A stretch of 53,685 bases of DNA, from contig NZ_JAKJHZ010000008.1 in NCBI RefSeq assembly GCF_021648885.1, forward strand, positions 1-53,685, read 5' to 3'. Source of the stretch: Nocardioides potassii (GTDB lineage Bacteria; Actinomycetota; Actinomycetes; Propionibacteriales; Nocardioidaceae). The translations under genes were made by a program, and so were the position numbers. The notes below the pieces were generated by a model that worked only from the letters and a program-made list of their open reading frames with translations, did not search any database and was not told the origin of the DNA. The number at the start of each line of letters is the position of its first letter. Position 1 is the stretch's first letter. This document shows, in pieces, positions 1 through 6,747 of the stretch.

Positions 1-84
1 GAGGTGTCGGGGGTGCTGGTGGGCCATGCCGGGTGTGTGCCGGACGTTGGCAACGAGTTGCAAGGTGGTCTGGGTCACCTCCGG

Positions 85-170
85 TTGTGGTCACCGGATG
101 TCCGGTGACCACAACGCTTGTCGGCCGAGATCTCGGGTACGAACCGTAGGACTCACCGGATATCCGGTGA
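85..170. promoter_or_regulatory. Paired palindromes upstream of the racemase gene
   Basis: Three palindromes lie here. Positions 85-114 form a perfect 14-bp-arm inverted repeat (TTGTGGTCACCGGA, TG, then its complement). Positions 125-136 are CCGAGATCTCGG. Positions 153-170 are the perfect 18-bp palindrome TCACCGGATATCCGGTGA. The core TCACCGGAT(G/A)TCCGGTGA therefore occurs twice (91-108 and 153-170), centres 62 bp apart, about six helical turns. This spacing suits a dimeric regulator binding two sites on one DNA face. A terminator function for an upstream gene is the alternative. No regulator gene is visible inside the window. Bases 1-84 hold nothing I can assign; a minus-strand reading frame from a GTG at 79 leaves the window edge and could be a divergent gene start, but this is weak. 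Confidence 0.5.
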
Positions 171-228
171 CTCCAGCCGTGCGGCCGCGCCCTCGCGACC
201 GTGACAGCGTCGGTGTCATGATCGGCCC

Positions 229-1377
229 ATGACGTACGAGCTGGGTCAGGGCACCGGGCCGCTGCGGGGCGTGAAGGTGGTGGAGCTCGCCGGGATCGGG
301 CCCGGCCCGCACGCGTGCATGCTGCTGGCCGACCTCGGCGCGGACGTGATCCGCATCGACCGCCCGGGCGGGGGGATGTTCGCGCTCGGGCGCCAGGACC
401 TGCTCAACCGCGGCCGGCCGAGTGTCGCGCTCGACCTCAAGCAGCCGGCCGCGATCGAGACCGTGCTCCGGCTCGTCGAGAAGGCGGACGTCCTCGTCGA
501 GGGCCTGCGCCCGGGTACGACGGAGCGGCTCGGCCTCGGGCCCGACGACTGCCTGGCCCGGAACCCCCGGCTGGTCTACGGCCGGATGACCGGCTGGGGG
601 CAGGACGGGCCGTGGGCGCAGGTCGCCGGGCACGACATGAACTACATCGCGATCACCGGCGCCCTCCACGGCCTCGGCCAGGACCGCGACCGGCCGCACT
701 TCCCGGGCAACCTGCTCGGCGACTTCGGCGGCGGGTCGACCTACCTCGTCGTCGGCATCCTCGCCGCCTTGCTCGAGGCGCGGGTCAGCGGCGAGGGACA
801 GGTCGTCGACGCGGCCATCGTCGACGGCACTGCCCACCTCAACACGATCGCCTCCGGTTTCGCCGCGATGGGCCTCGACAGCGGTCGGCGCCGGTCGGGA
901 CTGCTGGACGGCGGCACCCCCTGGTACGACGTCTACGAGACGGCGGACGGCGAGCACGTCAGCGTCGGCGCGCTCGAGCCGCAGTTCTGGGCGGCGCTGG
1001 TCGAGCGGATCGGCGTCGAGCTGCCCGACCGCGACGACCCGGCCAGCGCGCGCGTGATCAGGGAGAGACTCACGACGAGGTTCAAGGAGCGGACGCAGGC
1101 CGAGTGGGCCGAGGTCTTCGACGGCACGGACGCCTGCGTCGCGCCCGTCGTACCGCTCGCCGAGGCGCCGCACCACCCGCACCTCGCTGCGCGCGGCACC
1201 TTCGTCGAGCGCGACGGCATCACCCAGCCGGCCCCCGCGCCGCGCTTCTCGCGCACCGAGGCCGCCCTCGGCACCCCGCCGGCCCTGCCGGGCGAGCACA
1301 CCGGTGAGGCGCTGGCGGCCTGGGGGATCGACGACGTCGACGCGCTGATCGCCTCGGGGGCGGCGGTGCAGGCCTGA
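229..1377 (+). CDS. mcr: Alpha-methylacyl-CoA racemase (CaiB/BaiF CoA-transferase family)
   Basis: A 382-residue family III CoA-transferase fold protein expected to interconvert (2R)- and (2S)-2-methylacyl-CoA so that branched-chain acyl-CoAs can enter beta-oxidation. The motifs GHDMNYIAITGALHG (about 134-148) and NLLGDFGGGS (161-170) are those of the racemases, not of the transferases. As I recall them, the mycobacterial enzyme's catalytic residues are His126, Asp156 and Glu241; the same spacing gives His135, Asp165 and Glu250 here, and all three are present. The length is normal for the family. The start ATG at 229 has no Shine-Dalgarno, and a CATGAT hexamer ends 6 bases upstream, so a leaderless transcript is plausible. 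It stands alone, followed by a monooxygenase with its own upstream operator-like repeat. Confidence 0.9.
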   Translation: MTYELGQGTGPLRGVKVVELAGIGPGPHACMLLADLGADVIRIDRPGGGMFALGRQDLLNRGRPSVALDLKQPAAIETVLRLVEKADVLVEGLRPGTTERLGLGPDDCLARNPRLVYGRMTGWGQDGPWAQVAGHDMNYIAITGALHGLGQDRDRPHFPGNLLGDFGGGSTYLVVGILAALLEARVSGEGQVVDAAIVDGTAHLNTIASGFAAMGLDSGRRRSGLLDGGTPWYDVYETADGEHVSVGALEPQFWAALVERIGVELPDRDDPASARVIRERLTTRFKERTQAEWAEVFDGTDACVAPVVPLAEAPHHPHLAARGTFVERDGITQPAPAPRFSRTEAALGTPPALPGEHTGEALAAWGIDDVDALIASGAAVQA

Positions 1378-1396
1378 TCCCCCGGGCCAGTGAGGT

Positions 1397-1435
1397 GTAA
1401 CTCATAGTTACGCCGTCGCCGGGTCGGCCTACATT
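1397..1435 (+). promoter_or_regulatory. Operator-like inverted repeat and promoter of the monooxygenase
   Basis: GTAACT-CAT-AGTTAC (1397-1411) is a perfect 6-bp-arm inverted repeat. A TACATT -10-like hexamer follows at 1430-1435, 7 bases before the ATG at 1443, which implies a leaderless mRNA. The repeat sits where the -35 region would be (about 1407-1412), the usual place for a repressor or activator site. The cognate regulator is not evident in this window. Confidence 0.5.
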
Positions 1436-1442
1436 GGGTGCC

Positions 1443-2891
1443 ATGACGAAGGCCGAGCACGTCGACGTGCTGATCATCGGAGCGGGGCTGTCGGGCATCG
1501 GTGCGGCGGCCCACCTGGCCAAGGACCTGCCCGGGACGTCGTACGTCGTCCTCGAGCGGCGCGCGGTCAGCGGCGGCACTTGGGACCTGTTCCGCTACCC
1601 CGGCGTGCGGTCCGACTCCGACATGCACACCCTCGGCTACCGGTTCCGGCCGTGGCGCGGAAACGTCGCGCTCGCCGACGGCCAGTCGATCCTCGACTAC
1701 GTGCGCGACACCGCGCGGGAGTACGGCGTCGACCAGCACGTCCGCTACGGCCACAGCGTCGTCTCGGCGGACTGGGACTCGACGACCGCGCGCTGGACCG
1801 TGACGGCCGAGGTCGACGGCGAGCCCCGCACGATCACCGCCGACTTCCTCTGGGCGTGCAGCGGCTACTACGACTACGAGGAGGGCTACACGCCCGACTT
1901 CGAGGGGCAGGAGCGCTTCGCCGGTCAGCTCGTGCACCCGCAGCACTGGCCCGAGGACCTCGACTACGCCGGCAAGCGCGTCGTCGTCATCGGCTCGGGC
2001 GCGACCGCGGTGACGCTCGTGCCGGCGATGGCCGCGGGCGGTGCGGGCCACGTGACGATGCTCCAGCGCTCGCCGACCTACATCCTCTCGGTGCCGGGCA
2101 ACGACTCGGTGAAGGCCAGGCTCACCAGGCTGGTGGGGGAGGAGCGGTCGTACTCGCTCACCCGCTGGAAGAACGTCGCGCTGCAGTCCGCGCTCTACCG
2201 CATCAGCCGCGCCCGGCCCGACCTCGTGCGCAAGGTGGTGCGGAAGACCAACGTCGCCCAGCTCCCCCCGGGCTACGCCGTGGACACGCACTTCAACCCG
2301 TCCTACGACCCGTGGGACCAGCGGATGTGCCTGGTGCCGGACGGCGACCTCTTCGCAGCGATCAAGGACGGCACCGCGTCGGTCGTGACCGACCGGATCG
2401 CGTCGTTCACCGAGACCGGCATCGACCTCGTCTCCGGTGAGCACCTCGACGCCGACATCGTCGTCACGGCCACCGGTCTCAACCTGCAGATCTTCGGCGG
2501 CGCCGAGCTCTCCGTGGACGGCCAACCCGTCAAGCCGCACGAGACCATGGCCTACCGCGCGATGATGCTCTCGGGCGTGCCCAACTTCGCCTTCACGATC
2601 GGCTACACCAATGCCTCGTGGACGCTGAAGGCCGACCTCGTCGCGGAGTACGTCGTCCGACTGCTGAAGCGGCTCCGCTCGACCGGCACGCGCAGCGTCG
2701 TACCCGTGCGCGACGACTCGGTCGAGGAGGTCCCGCTCATGGACTTCGACGCCGGCTACGTCCAGCGGCTCGTGCACACCCTGCCGCGGCAAGGCACCGT
2801 CGCGCCGTGGGCGCTCAAGCAGAACTACCTCTACGACGCCATCAAGCTCCGCACCGCGAAGCTCGACGACGGCGTGCTCGACTGGCGCTGA
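1443..2891 (+). CDS. Flavin-containing monooxygenase, Baeyer-Villiger type
   Basis: A 482-residue FAD- and NADPH-dependent monooxygenase. The FAD Rossmann motif GAGLSGIG is near residues 13-20. The Baeyer-Villiger fingerprint FxGxxxHxxxWP is complete as FAGQLVHPQHWP (about 159-170), and a second dinucleotide motif IGSGATA follows at about 183-189 for NADPH. Such enzymes insert oxygen next to ketones or oxidise soft heteroatoms; the mycobacterial EthA-like subgroup looks closest in general build. The substrate cannot be told from sequence. The ATG at 1443 is preferred over an in-frame TTG at 1434 because it follows the -10-like TACATT by a leaderless distance. It is probably transcribed independently of the racemase, from the promoter with the GTAACT/AGTTAC repeat. 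Confidence 0.87.
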   Translation: MTKAEHVDVLIIGAGLSGIGAAAHLAKDLPGTSYVVLERRAVSGGTWDLFRYPGVRSDSDMHTLGYRFRPWRGNVALADGQSILDYVRDTAREYGVDQHVRYGHSVVSADWDSTTARWTVTAEVDGEPRTITADFLWACSGYYDYEEGYTPDFEGQERFAGQLVHPQHWPEDLDYAGKRVVVIGSGATAVTLVPAMAAGGAGHVTMLQRSPTYILSVPGNDSVKARLTRLVGEERSYSLTRWKNVALQSALYRISRARPDLVRKVVRKTNVAQLPPGYAVDTHFNPSYDPWDQRMCLVPDGDLFAAIKDGTASVVTDRIASFTETGIDLVSGEHLDADIVVTATGLNLQIFGGAELSVDGQPVKPHETMAYRAMMLSGVPNFAFTIGYTNASWTLKADLVAEYVVRLLKRLRSTGTRSVVPVRDDSVEEVPLMDFDAGYVQRLVHTLPRQGTVAPWALKQNYLYDAIKLRTAKLDDGVLDWR

Positions 2892-2898
2892 GGCGCGG

Positions 2899-3294
2899 TC
2901 AGAGCGAGGCGATCAGGTCCTCGACACGCCGCCTGATCTCGTCGCGGATCGGCCTGACCGCCTCGATGCCCTGCCCCGCAGGGTCGTCGAGCGCCCAGTC
3001 CTCGTAGCGCGTGCCGGGGTAGAACGGGCAGGCGTCGCCGCAGCCCATGGTGACGACGACGTCGGCCTGCTGGACAGCCGAGTCACTCAGGAGCTTCGGC
3101 TGCTGGCCGGCGATGTCGATGCCGACCTCGGCCATCGCCTCGACGGCGACGGGGTTGATCGACCCGGCGGGCGCCGATCCCGCCGAGAGCACCTCGACGC
3201 TGTCGGCGGCGAGGTGGCGCAGCCATCCTGCGGCCATCTGCGAGCGGCCGGCGTTGTGGACGCAGACGAACAGTACGGTCGGCTTCTCACTCAA
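2899..3294 (-). CDS. arsC: Arsenate reductase, low-molecular-weight phosphatase type
   Basis: A 131-residue cytoplasmic enzyme reducing As(V) to As(III). The phosphatase-like P-loop CVHNAGR (Cys11-x5-Arg17) is present. Further cysteines at 85 and 89 in MGCGDACPFYPG match the redox cysteines of thiol-linked ArsC, and DDP near residues 103-105 supplies the general acid region. The start is TTG at 3294; it overlaps the TGA of the aquaporin gene by 4 bases (TTGA), which fixes the start and shows translational coupling. Last gene of the leftward arsR-aquaporin-arsC operon. In actinobacteria the reductant may be mycothiol/mycoredoxin or thioredoxin; the sequence does not decide between them. Confidence 0.9.
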   Translation of the reverse strand: MSEKPTVLFVCVHNAGRSQMAAGWLRHLAADSVEVLSAGSAPAGSINPVAVEAMAEVGIDIAGQQPKLLSDSAVQQADVVVTMGCGDACPFYPGTRYEDWALDDPAGQGIEAVRPIRDEIRRRVEDLIASL

Positions 3295-3974
3295 CGGGTG
3301 CCTCCTGGGGCGCGCTGGGGCGTGGGGTGGAGCAGCCGCAGCAGGCCGAGGGCGACCGCGCCCCCGACGAGCTGCATGAGGACGAACATCGGCACCGATG
3401 CCGGGCTGATGCCGGCGAAGGTGTCGGACAGGGTGCGGGCGACGGTGACCGCCGGATTGGCGAAGCTCGTGGACGAGGTCGACCAGTACGCCGCGACGAT
3501 CCAGCCGGCGACCGCCCAGGCGATCGTGTCCGAACGGCCCGTGCGGGTGCAGCCGACGATGACGAGCACCAGCCCAGCGGTCGCGACGACCTCGCCGAGC
3601 CACAACCCGGTTCCGGTGCGGTCGTGCGACGACAGGTCGACGGCGGACAGGTCGAACATCACGTTGGCGATGATCGCGCCCAGTGCGCCGCCGACGACCT
3701 GCGCGACGACGAGGACGGCCGCGGTGCGGGCCGGGATGACGCGGAGCACGAGCTCGACCAGCGTCACGACCGGGTTGAAGGCCGCCGACACCGGCTGGAG
3801 CGACACGATCAGGGCGACCAGTGCGGCACCCGTCGCGAGCGAGTTGGCGAGCAGCTGCAGTGCGACGTCGTCAGTGAGCTCGGTCGCCATCACACCCGAC
3901 CCGACCACCGTGGCGACGAGCAGCATCGTCCCGACCAGCTCGGCGGTGGCGCGCGCGACCAGGGTGGGGGTCAT
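3291..3974 (-). CDS. Aquaporin-family (MIP) channel of the arsenic operon
   Basis: A 227-residue membrane channel with about six hydrophobic segments. The two half-helix motifs are NPV (67-69, in AFNPVVTLVE) and NPA (173-175, in FANPAVTVAR); Arg180 stands where the selectivity-filter arginine is expected. Its position between arsR and arsC, with 4-base overlaps on both sides (ATGA with arsR, TTGA with arsC), argues that it passes arsenite: ArsC makes As(III), which leaves down its gradient. The same arsR-aqpS-arsC logic is known from Sinorhizobium meliloti. No ArsB or Acr3 pump is present nearby. Changed first NPA (NPV) is seen in several solute-conducting relatives. Confidence 0.85.
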   Translation of the reverse strand: MTPTLVARATAELVGTMLLVATVVGSGVMATELTDDVALQLLANSLATGAALVALIVSLQPVSAAFNPVVTLVELVLRVIPARTAAVLVVAQVVGGALGAIIANVMFDLSAVDLSSHDRTGTGLWLGEVVATAGLVLVIVGCTRTGRSDTIAWAVAGWIVAAYWSTSSTSFANPAVTVARTLSDTFAGISPASVPMFVLMQLVGGAVALGLLRLLHPTPQRAPGGTR

Positions 3975-4327
3975 GCGCTCCCGCCGATGAGGGCGGCGAC
4001 GTCGGCCAGCACCTCGCGTCGTACGGCGTAGTAGACCCACACGCCCCGCTTGGACCGGTCGAGCAGCCCCGCCTCGTGCAGCACCTTGAGGTGGTGGCTG
4101 ATCGTCGGCTGCGAGATGTCGAAGGCGTCGTTGAGGTCGCACACGCACGCCTCGCCGCCCTCGCTGGCGGCCACGATCGAGACCAGTCGGAGCCGCACGG
4201 GGTCCGCGAGCGCCTTCAGCAGCGGTACGACGCGCTCCGCCTGGTCGAGCGACAAGGGCTCGCGCAGGAGGGGTGAGCAGCAGGCGGCCGTCTCGACGGG
4301 CGTGAGCGTGAGCAACGACTTCGACAC
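3971..4327 (-). CDS. arsR: ArsR/SmtB-family arsenic-responsive repressor
   Basis: A 118-residue winged-helix repressor. The recognition region SQPTISHHLKVLHEAGL (about 73-89) is typical, as is RGVWVYYAV of the wing. Metalloid-binding cysteines are visible in EACVCDL (about 59-65), the classical ArsR site, and there is an extra Cys-Cys pair near residues 16-17. Arsenite or antimonite binding should release it from DNA. The start is GTG at 4327. The palindrome TCAATATTGA lies only 3 bases upstream, so ArsR would cover its own promoter and that of divergent arsI. Downstream, ATGA overlap with the aquaporin gene. Confidence 0.92.
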   Translation of the reverse strand: MSKSLLTLTPVETAACCSPLLREPLSLDQAERVVPLLKALADPVRLRLVSIVAASEGGEACVCDLNDAFDISQPTISHHLKVLHEAGLLDRSKRGVWVYYAVRREVLADVAALIGGSA

Positions 4328-4330
4328 AGA

Positions 4331-4359
4331 TCAATATTGACAGATGTCGATGTCTGCTG
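4331..4359. promoter_or_regulatory. Divergent ars promoters with ArsR operator
   Basis: TCAATATTGA (4331-4340) is a perfect 10-bp palindrome of the ArsR/SmtB type. Rightward, TTGACA at 4337-4342 is a perfect -35 for arsI and overlaps the palindrome. Leftward, TTGCAG-N17-CAATAT can be read with its -10 inside the palindrome and the arsR GTG a few bases on, suggesting leaderless arsR mRNA. A second near-palindrome CAGATGTCGATGTCTG (4341-4356) adjoins it and could be a further half-site pair. Confidence 0.65.
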
Positions 4360-4403
4360 CAATCTCAACACATCGACCATCATCTATATGACTGGAGATT
4401 CTC

Positions 4404-4844
4404 ATGTCCCGCCTGCAGCTCGCCCTCAACGTCGACGACCTCGAGACGTCGATCGCCTTCTACTCCACGCTCTTCGGCGCCGAACCCCACAAGCGCCGGC
4501 CGGGCTACGCCAACTTCGCCATCGCCGAGCCGCCGCTCAAGCTCGTGCTGATCGAGAACCCCGGGAGCGGCGGCAGCATCAACCATCTCGGGGTCGAGGT
4601 CGCGGACGTCGACACCGTCGACTCCGAGCTCACCCGCCTCGGTGCCGCGGGCTTCGCGACGACGGAGGAGCGCGACACCACCTGTTGCTACGCCAAGCAG
4701 GACAAGTTCTGGGTCCAGGGCACGCCCGACGGCGAGCGGTGGGAGATCTACACGATCACCGACGACCTGACCGCGCCGACCGACGTCGTGGTCGAGGAGA
4801 CCCGTGAGCAGCTGACGGGAGATGCCCAGCCCTGCTGTGCGTGA
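4404..4844 (+). CDS. arsI: ArsI/CadI-type VOC dioxygenase (C-As lyase candidate)
   Basis: A 146-residue vicinal-oxygen-chelate protein. Candidate iron ligands are Gln5, His61 (NHLGVEV) and Glu114 (RWEIY). The adjacent cysteines 94-95 in DTTCCYAKQDKFWV are the hallmark of ArsI, where the thiol pair holds trivalent organoarsenicals while the Fe(II) site cleaves the carbon-arsenic bond. The mycobacterial cadmium-induced protein CadI belongs to the same family, so metal induction without lyase activity is the alternative. A C-terminal Cys-Cys (144-145) may add a soft-metal site. Ribosome site GGAG at 4394-4397. Divergent from arsR across a shared operator, so it should be induced by As(III). Confidence 0.83.
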   Translation: MSRLQLALNVDDLETSIAFYSTLFGAEPHKRRPGYANFAIAEPPLKLVLIENPGSGGSINHLGVEVADVDTVDSELTRLGAAGFATTEERDTTCCYAKQDKFWVQGTPDGERWEIYTITDDLTAPTDVVVEETREQLTGDAQPCCA

Positions 4845-4847
4845 CCA

Positions 4848-4940
4848 CCGGCTGGGCGTCTGAGTGGCGGCTCACACCGCAAACGATTCGCGGGAACACT
4901 ACCCGTCCCACTAGCGTTGTCACCTCAGACGCCCGGCCGG
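4848..4940. promoter_or_regulatory. Stress-sigma-like promoter inside an inverted repeat, upstream of the RNA helicase
   Basis: GGGAAC ending at 4897 followed after 18 bases by GTT (4916-4918) matches the GGGAAT-N18-GTT pattern of SigR/SigH/SigE-type promoters. This region is bracketed by 17-bp inverted arms (4848-4864 and 4924-4940, one mismatch), which could act as a terminator after arsI or fold the helicase leader. The predicted 5' leader of the helicase is about 130 bases, with no coding sequence. Confidence 0.45.
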
Positions 4941-5056
4941 TCTTGCCCCGGGCGCAGGTCCCCGATCCGGGTGACCCTCCCTCACTACTGAGGCACGTAC
5001 GCCGCTCGACACAGATGCGGCTCACGGTGGCGAGACGCCAACCGAAAGCAACTCAC

Positions 5057-6586
5057 ATGACCTTCGCCGACCTCGGCGTCCCGTCCTCGCTCGTCCAGAT
5101 CCTGGAGCAGCAGGGCATCACCACTCCCACCCCCATCCAGACCGCGACGCTGCCCGACAGCCTCGCCGGGCGCGACGTCCTCGGCCGTGGCCGCACCGGC
5201 TCGGGCAAGACGTACGCCTTCCTCCTCCCGCTCGTCGCCCGCCTGGACGCGAGCAAGCTGCCGGCCATGCCGCGCAAGCCGCGCGCGCTGATCCTGGCGC
5301 CGACCCGCGAGCTCGTCGGACAGATCGAGGCCTCGCTCAAGCCGCTCGCGGACGCGACCGGTCTCACCACCCGCACCGTCTTCGGCGGCGTCGGTCAGAA
5401 CCCGCAGGTGACCGCGCTCAAGAAGGGCGTCGACATCGTCATCGCCTGCCCCGGCCGCCTCGAGGACCTCATGGGCCAGGGCTACGCCGACCTGTCGGCC
5501 GTCGAGATCACCGTCCTCGACGAGGCCGACCACATGGCCGACCTCGGCTTCCTGCCCGGCGTGCGCCGGATCATGGACAAGACGCCGCGGACGGGCCAGC
5601 GCATGCTGTTCTCCGCCACCCTCGACAAGGCGATCGACGTCCTGGTGAAGCGCTTCCTCACCGACGCCGTGACCCACGAGGCCGACTCGGCGCAGTCGCC
5701 GGTCGCCACGATGAAGCACCACGTCCTGCACCTCTCGCGCGAGCAGCGGGTGCCGGTGCTGGTCGACCTGACCAGCGCGCCCGGACGCACGGTCGTCTTC
5801 ACGCGCACCAAGTACGGCGCCAAGGCGCTGGCCCGCCAGCTCAACAAGAACGGTGTGCCGAGCGTCGAGCTCCACGGCAACCTGTCCCAGAACGCGCGCA
5901 CCCGCAACATGGAAGCGTTCCACGCAGGCCACGCCACGACCCTGGTCGCCACCGACATCGCCGCCCGCGGCATCCACGTCGACGACGTGTCGCTGGTCGT
6001 CCACGCCGACCCGCCGGTCGAGCACAAGGCCTACCTGCACCGCTCGGGCCGTACGGCGCGCGCGGGCAACGAGGGCACCGTGATCACCCTCATGACCGAC
6101 GAGCAGCAGCGCGACGTGCGCGACCTGACCCGTCAGGCCGGCATCAAGCCCGTCACCACCAAGGTCGACGGCCCCAGCCACCCCGTGCTGGTCCAGCTCG
6201 CTCCCGGCGAACGGACGCTGGTCCCCGGTGGCCTCACCGTCGAGGCGCCGGCAGCCGGCGCCAACGGTGGTGGCGGTCGCTCCACCGGTGCCAACGCCCA
6301 GCGCAAGCGGGCCCGCAAGTCCGGCCAGACCAACGGCCGGTCGCGGCGCGGCAACCCGACGTCGTACACCACCGAGACCGGCCAGCCCTCGGGCTCCGGC
6401 TCGTCCGGCTCGTCCAACGGTGGCGGTGGCCAGCGCCGTCGCTCCGGCGGCGGCCAGTCCTCGCAGGGCGGCCAGGGAGGCAACGGCGGCAACCGACGTC
6501 GCTCCGGTGGCCGGTCCTCGCAGGGTCGCGGCCAGTCCTCGCAGGGCGGCGGGCACAGCGCCGCGTCGTTCTCCCGCGGCCGCTGA
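5057..6586 (+). CDS. DEAD-box ATP-dependent RNA helicase
   Basis: A 509-residue RNA helicase. In order: Q motif (FADLGVPSSLVQIL...PTPIQ), motif I GRTGSGKT, Ia PTREL, CPGR for the usual TPGR, DEAD in LDEADHMADLGF, SAT, then the second RecA domain with ARGIHVDDV and HRSGRTARAG. From about residue 400 the tail is low complexity, rich in Gly, Ser, Arg and Gln with RRRSGG repeats, an unstructured RNA-binding tail as in cold-shock and ribosome-assembly helicases. The ATG at 5057 gives the family's usual N terminus (MTFADLG); an in-frame ATG about 14 codons upstream and a GTG at 4841 are possible but would add sequence lacking any domain. No strong Shine-Dalgarno is seen. Confidence 0.92.
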   Translation: MTFADLGVPSSLVQILEQQGITTPTPIQTATLPDSLAGRDVLGRGRTGSGKTYAFLLPLVARLDASKLPAMPRKPRALILAPTRELVGQIEASLKPLADATGLTTRTVFGGVGQNPQVTALKKGVDIVIACPGRLEDLMGQGYADLSAVEITVLDEADHMADLGFLPGVRRIMDKTPRTGQRMLFSATLDKAIDVLVKRFLTDAVTHEADSAQSPVATMKHHVLHLSREQRVPVLVDLTSAPGRTVVFTRTKYGAKALARQLNKNGVPSVELHGNLSQNARTRNMEAFHAGHATTLVATDIAARGIHVDDVSLVVHADPPVEHKAYLHRSGRTARAGNEGTVITLMTDEQQRDVRDLTRQAGIKPVTTKVDGPSHPVLVQLAPGERTLVPGGLTVEAPAAGANGGGGRSTGANAQRKRARKSGQTNGRSRRGNPTSYTTETGQPSGSGSSGSSNGGGGQRRRSGGGQSSQGGQGGNGGNRRRSGGRSSQGRGQSSQGGGHSAASFSRGR

Positions 6587-6610
6587 CGGACACGATCACA
6601 CCTCTCGACC

Positions 6611-6696
6611 GCTGGTCGAGGAAGGCGCCCTGGCGCCTGTCACGAGACCTGCACCGGGTCTGGTGACGGTCGCTGCGCGACCTCCTCGACCAGCGG
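6611..6696. repeat. Two-armed palindromic repeat, copy A
   Basis: Left unit 6611-6649 begins GCTGGTCGAGG and ends GTCACGAGACC; right unit 6656-6696 begins GGGTCTGGTGAC and ends CTCGACCAGC. The two are inverted copies of the dispersed family described elsewhere in this window, and each has its own inner stem (GGCGCC/GGCGCC and GGTCGC/GCGACC). It fills most of the 161-base gap between the helicase and the flavin monooxygenase genes. Confidence 0.8.
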
Positions 6697-6747
6697 AATG
6701 ATGCTCCCGTCCCGATCGTTCACCCTTCAACCAACCCGGAGGCTGAC

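Noticed and set aside
1..84. Divergent minus-strand gene beginning near 79
   Set aside because: Only about 26 codons are visible, without ribosome site or recognisable domain; kept only as a possibility in the palindrome entry.
4841..5056. Helicase start at GTG 4841 adding 72 residues
   Set aside because: The region holds a promoter-like sequence and an inverted repeat, and the family N terminus begins at MTFADLG.
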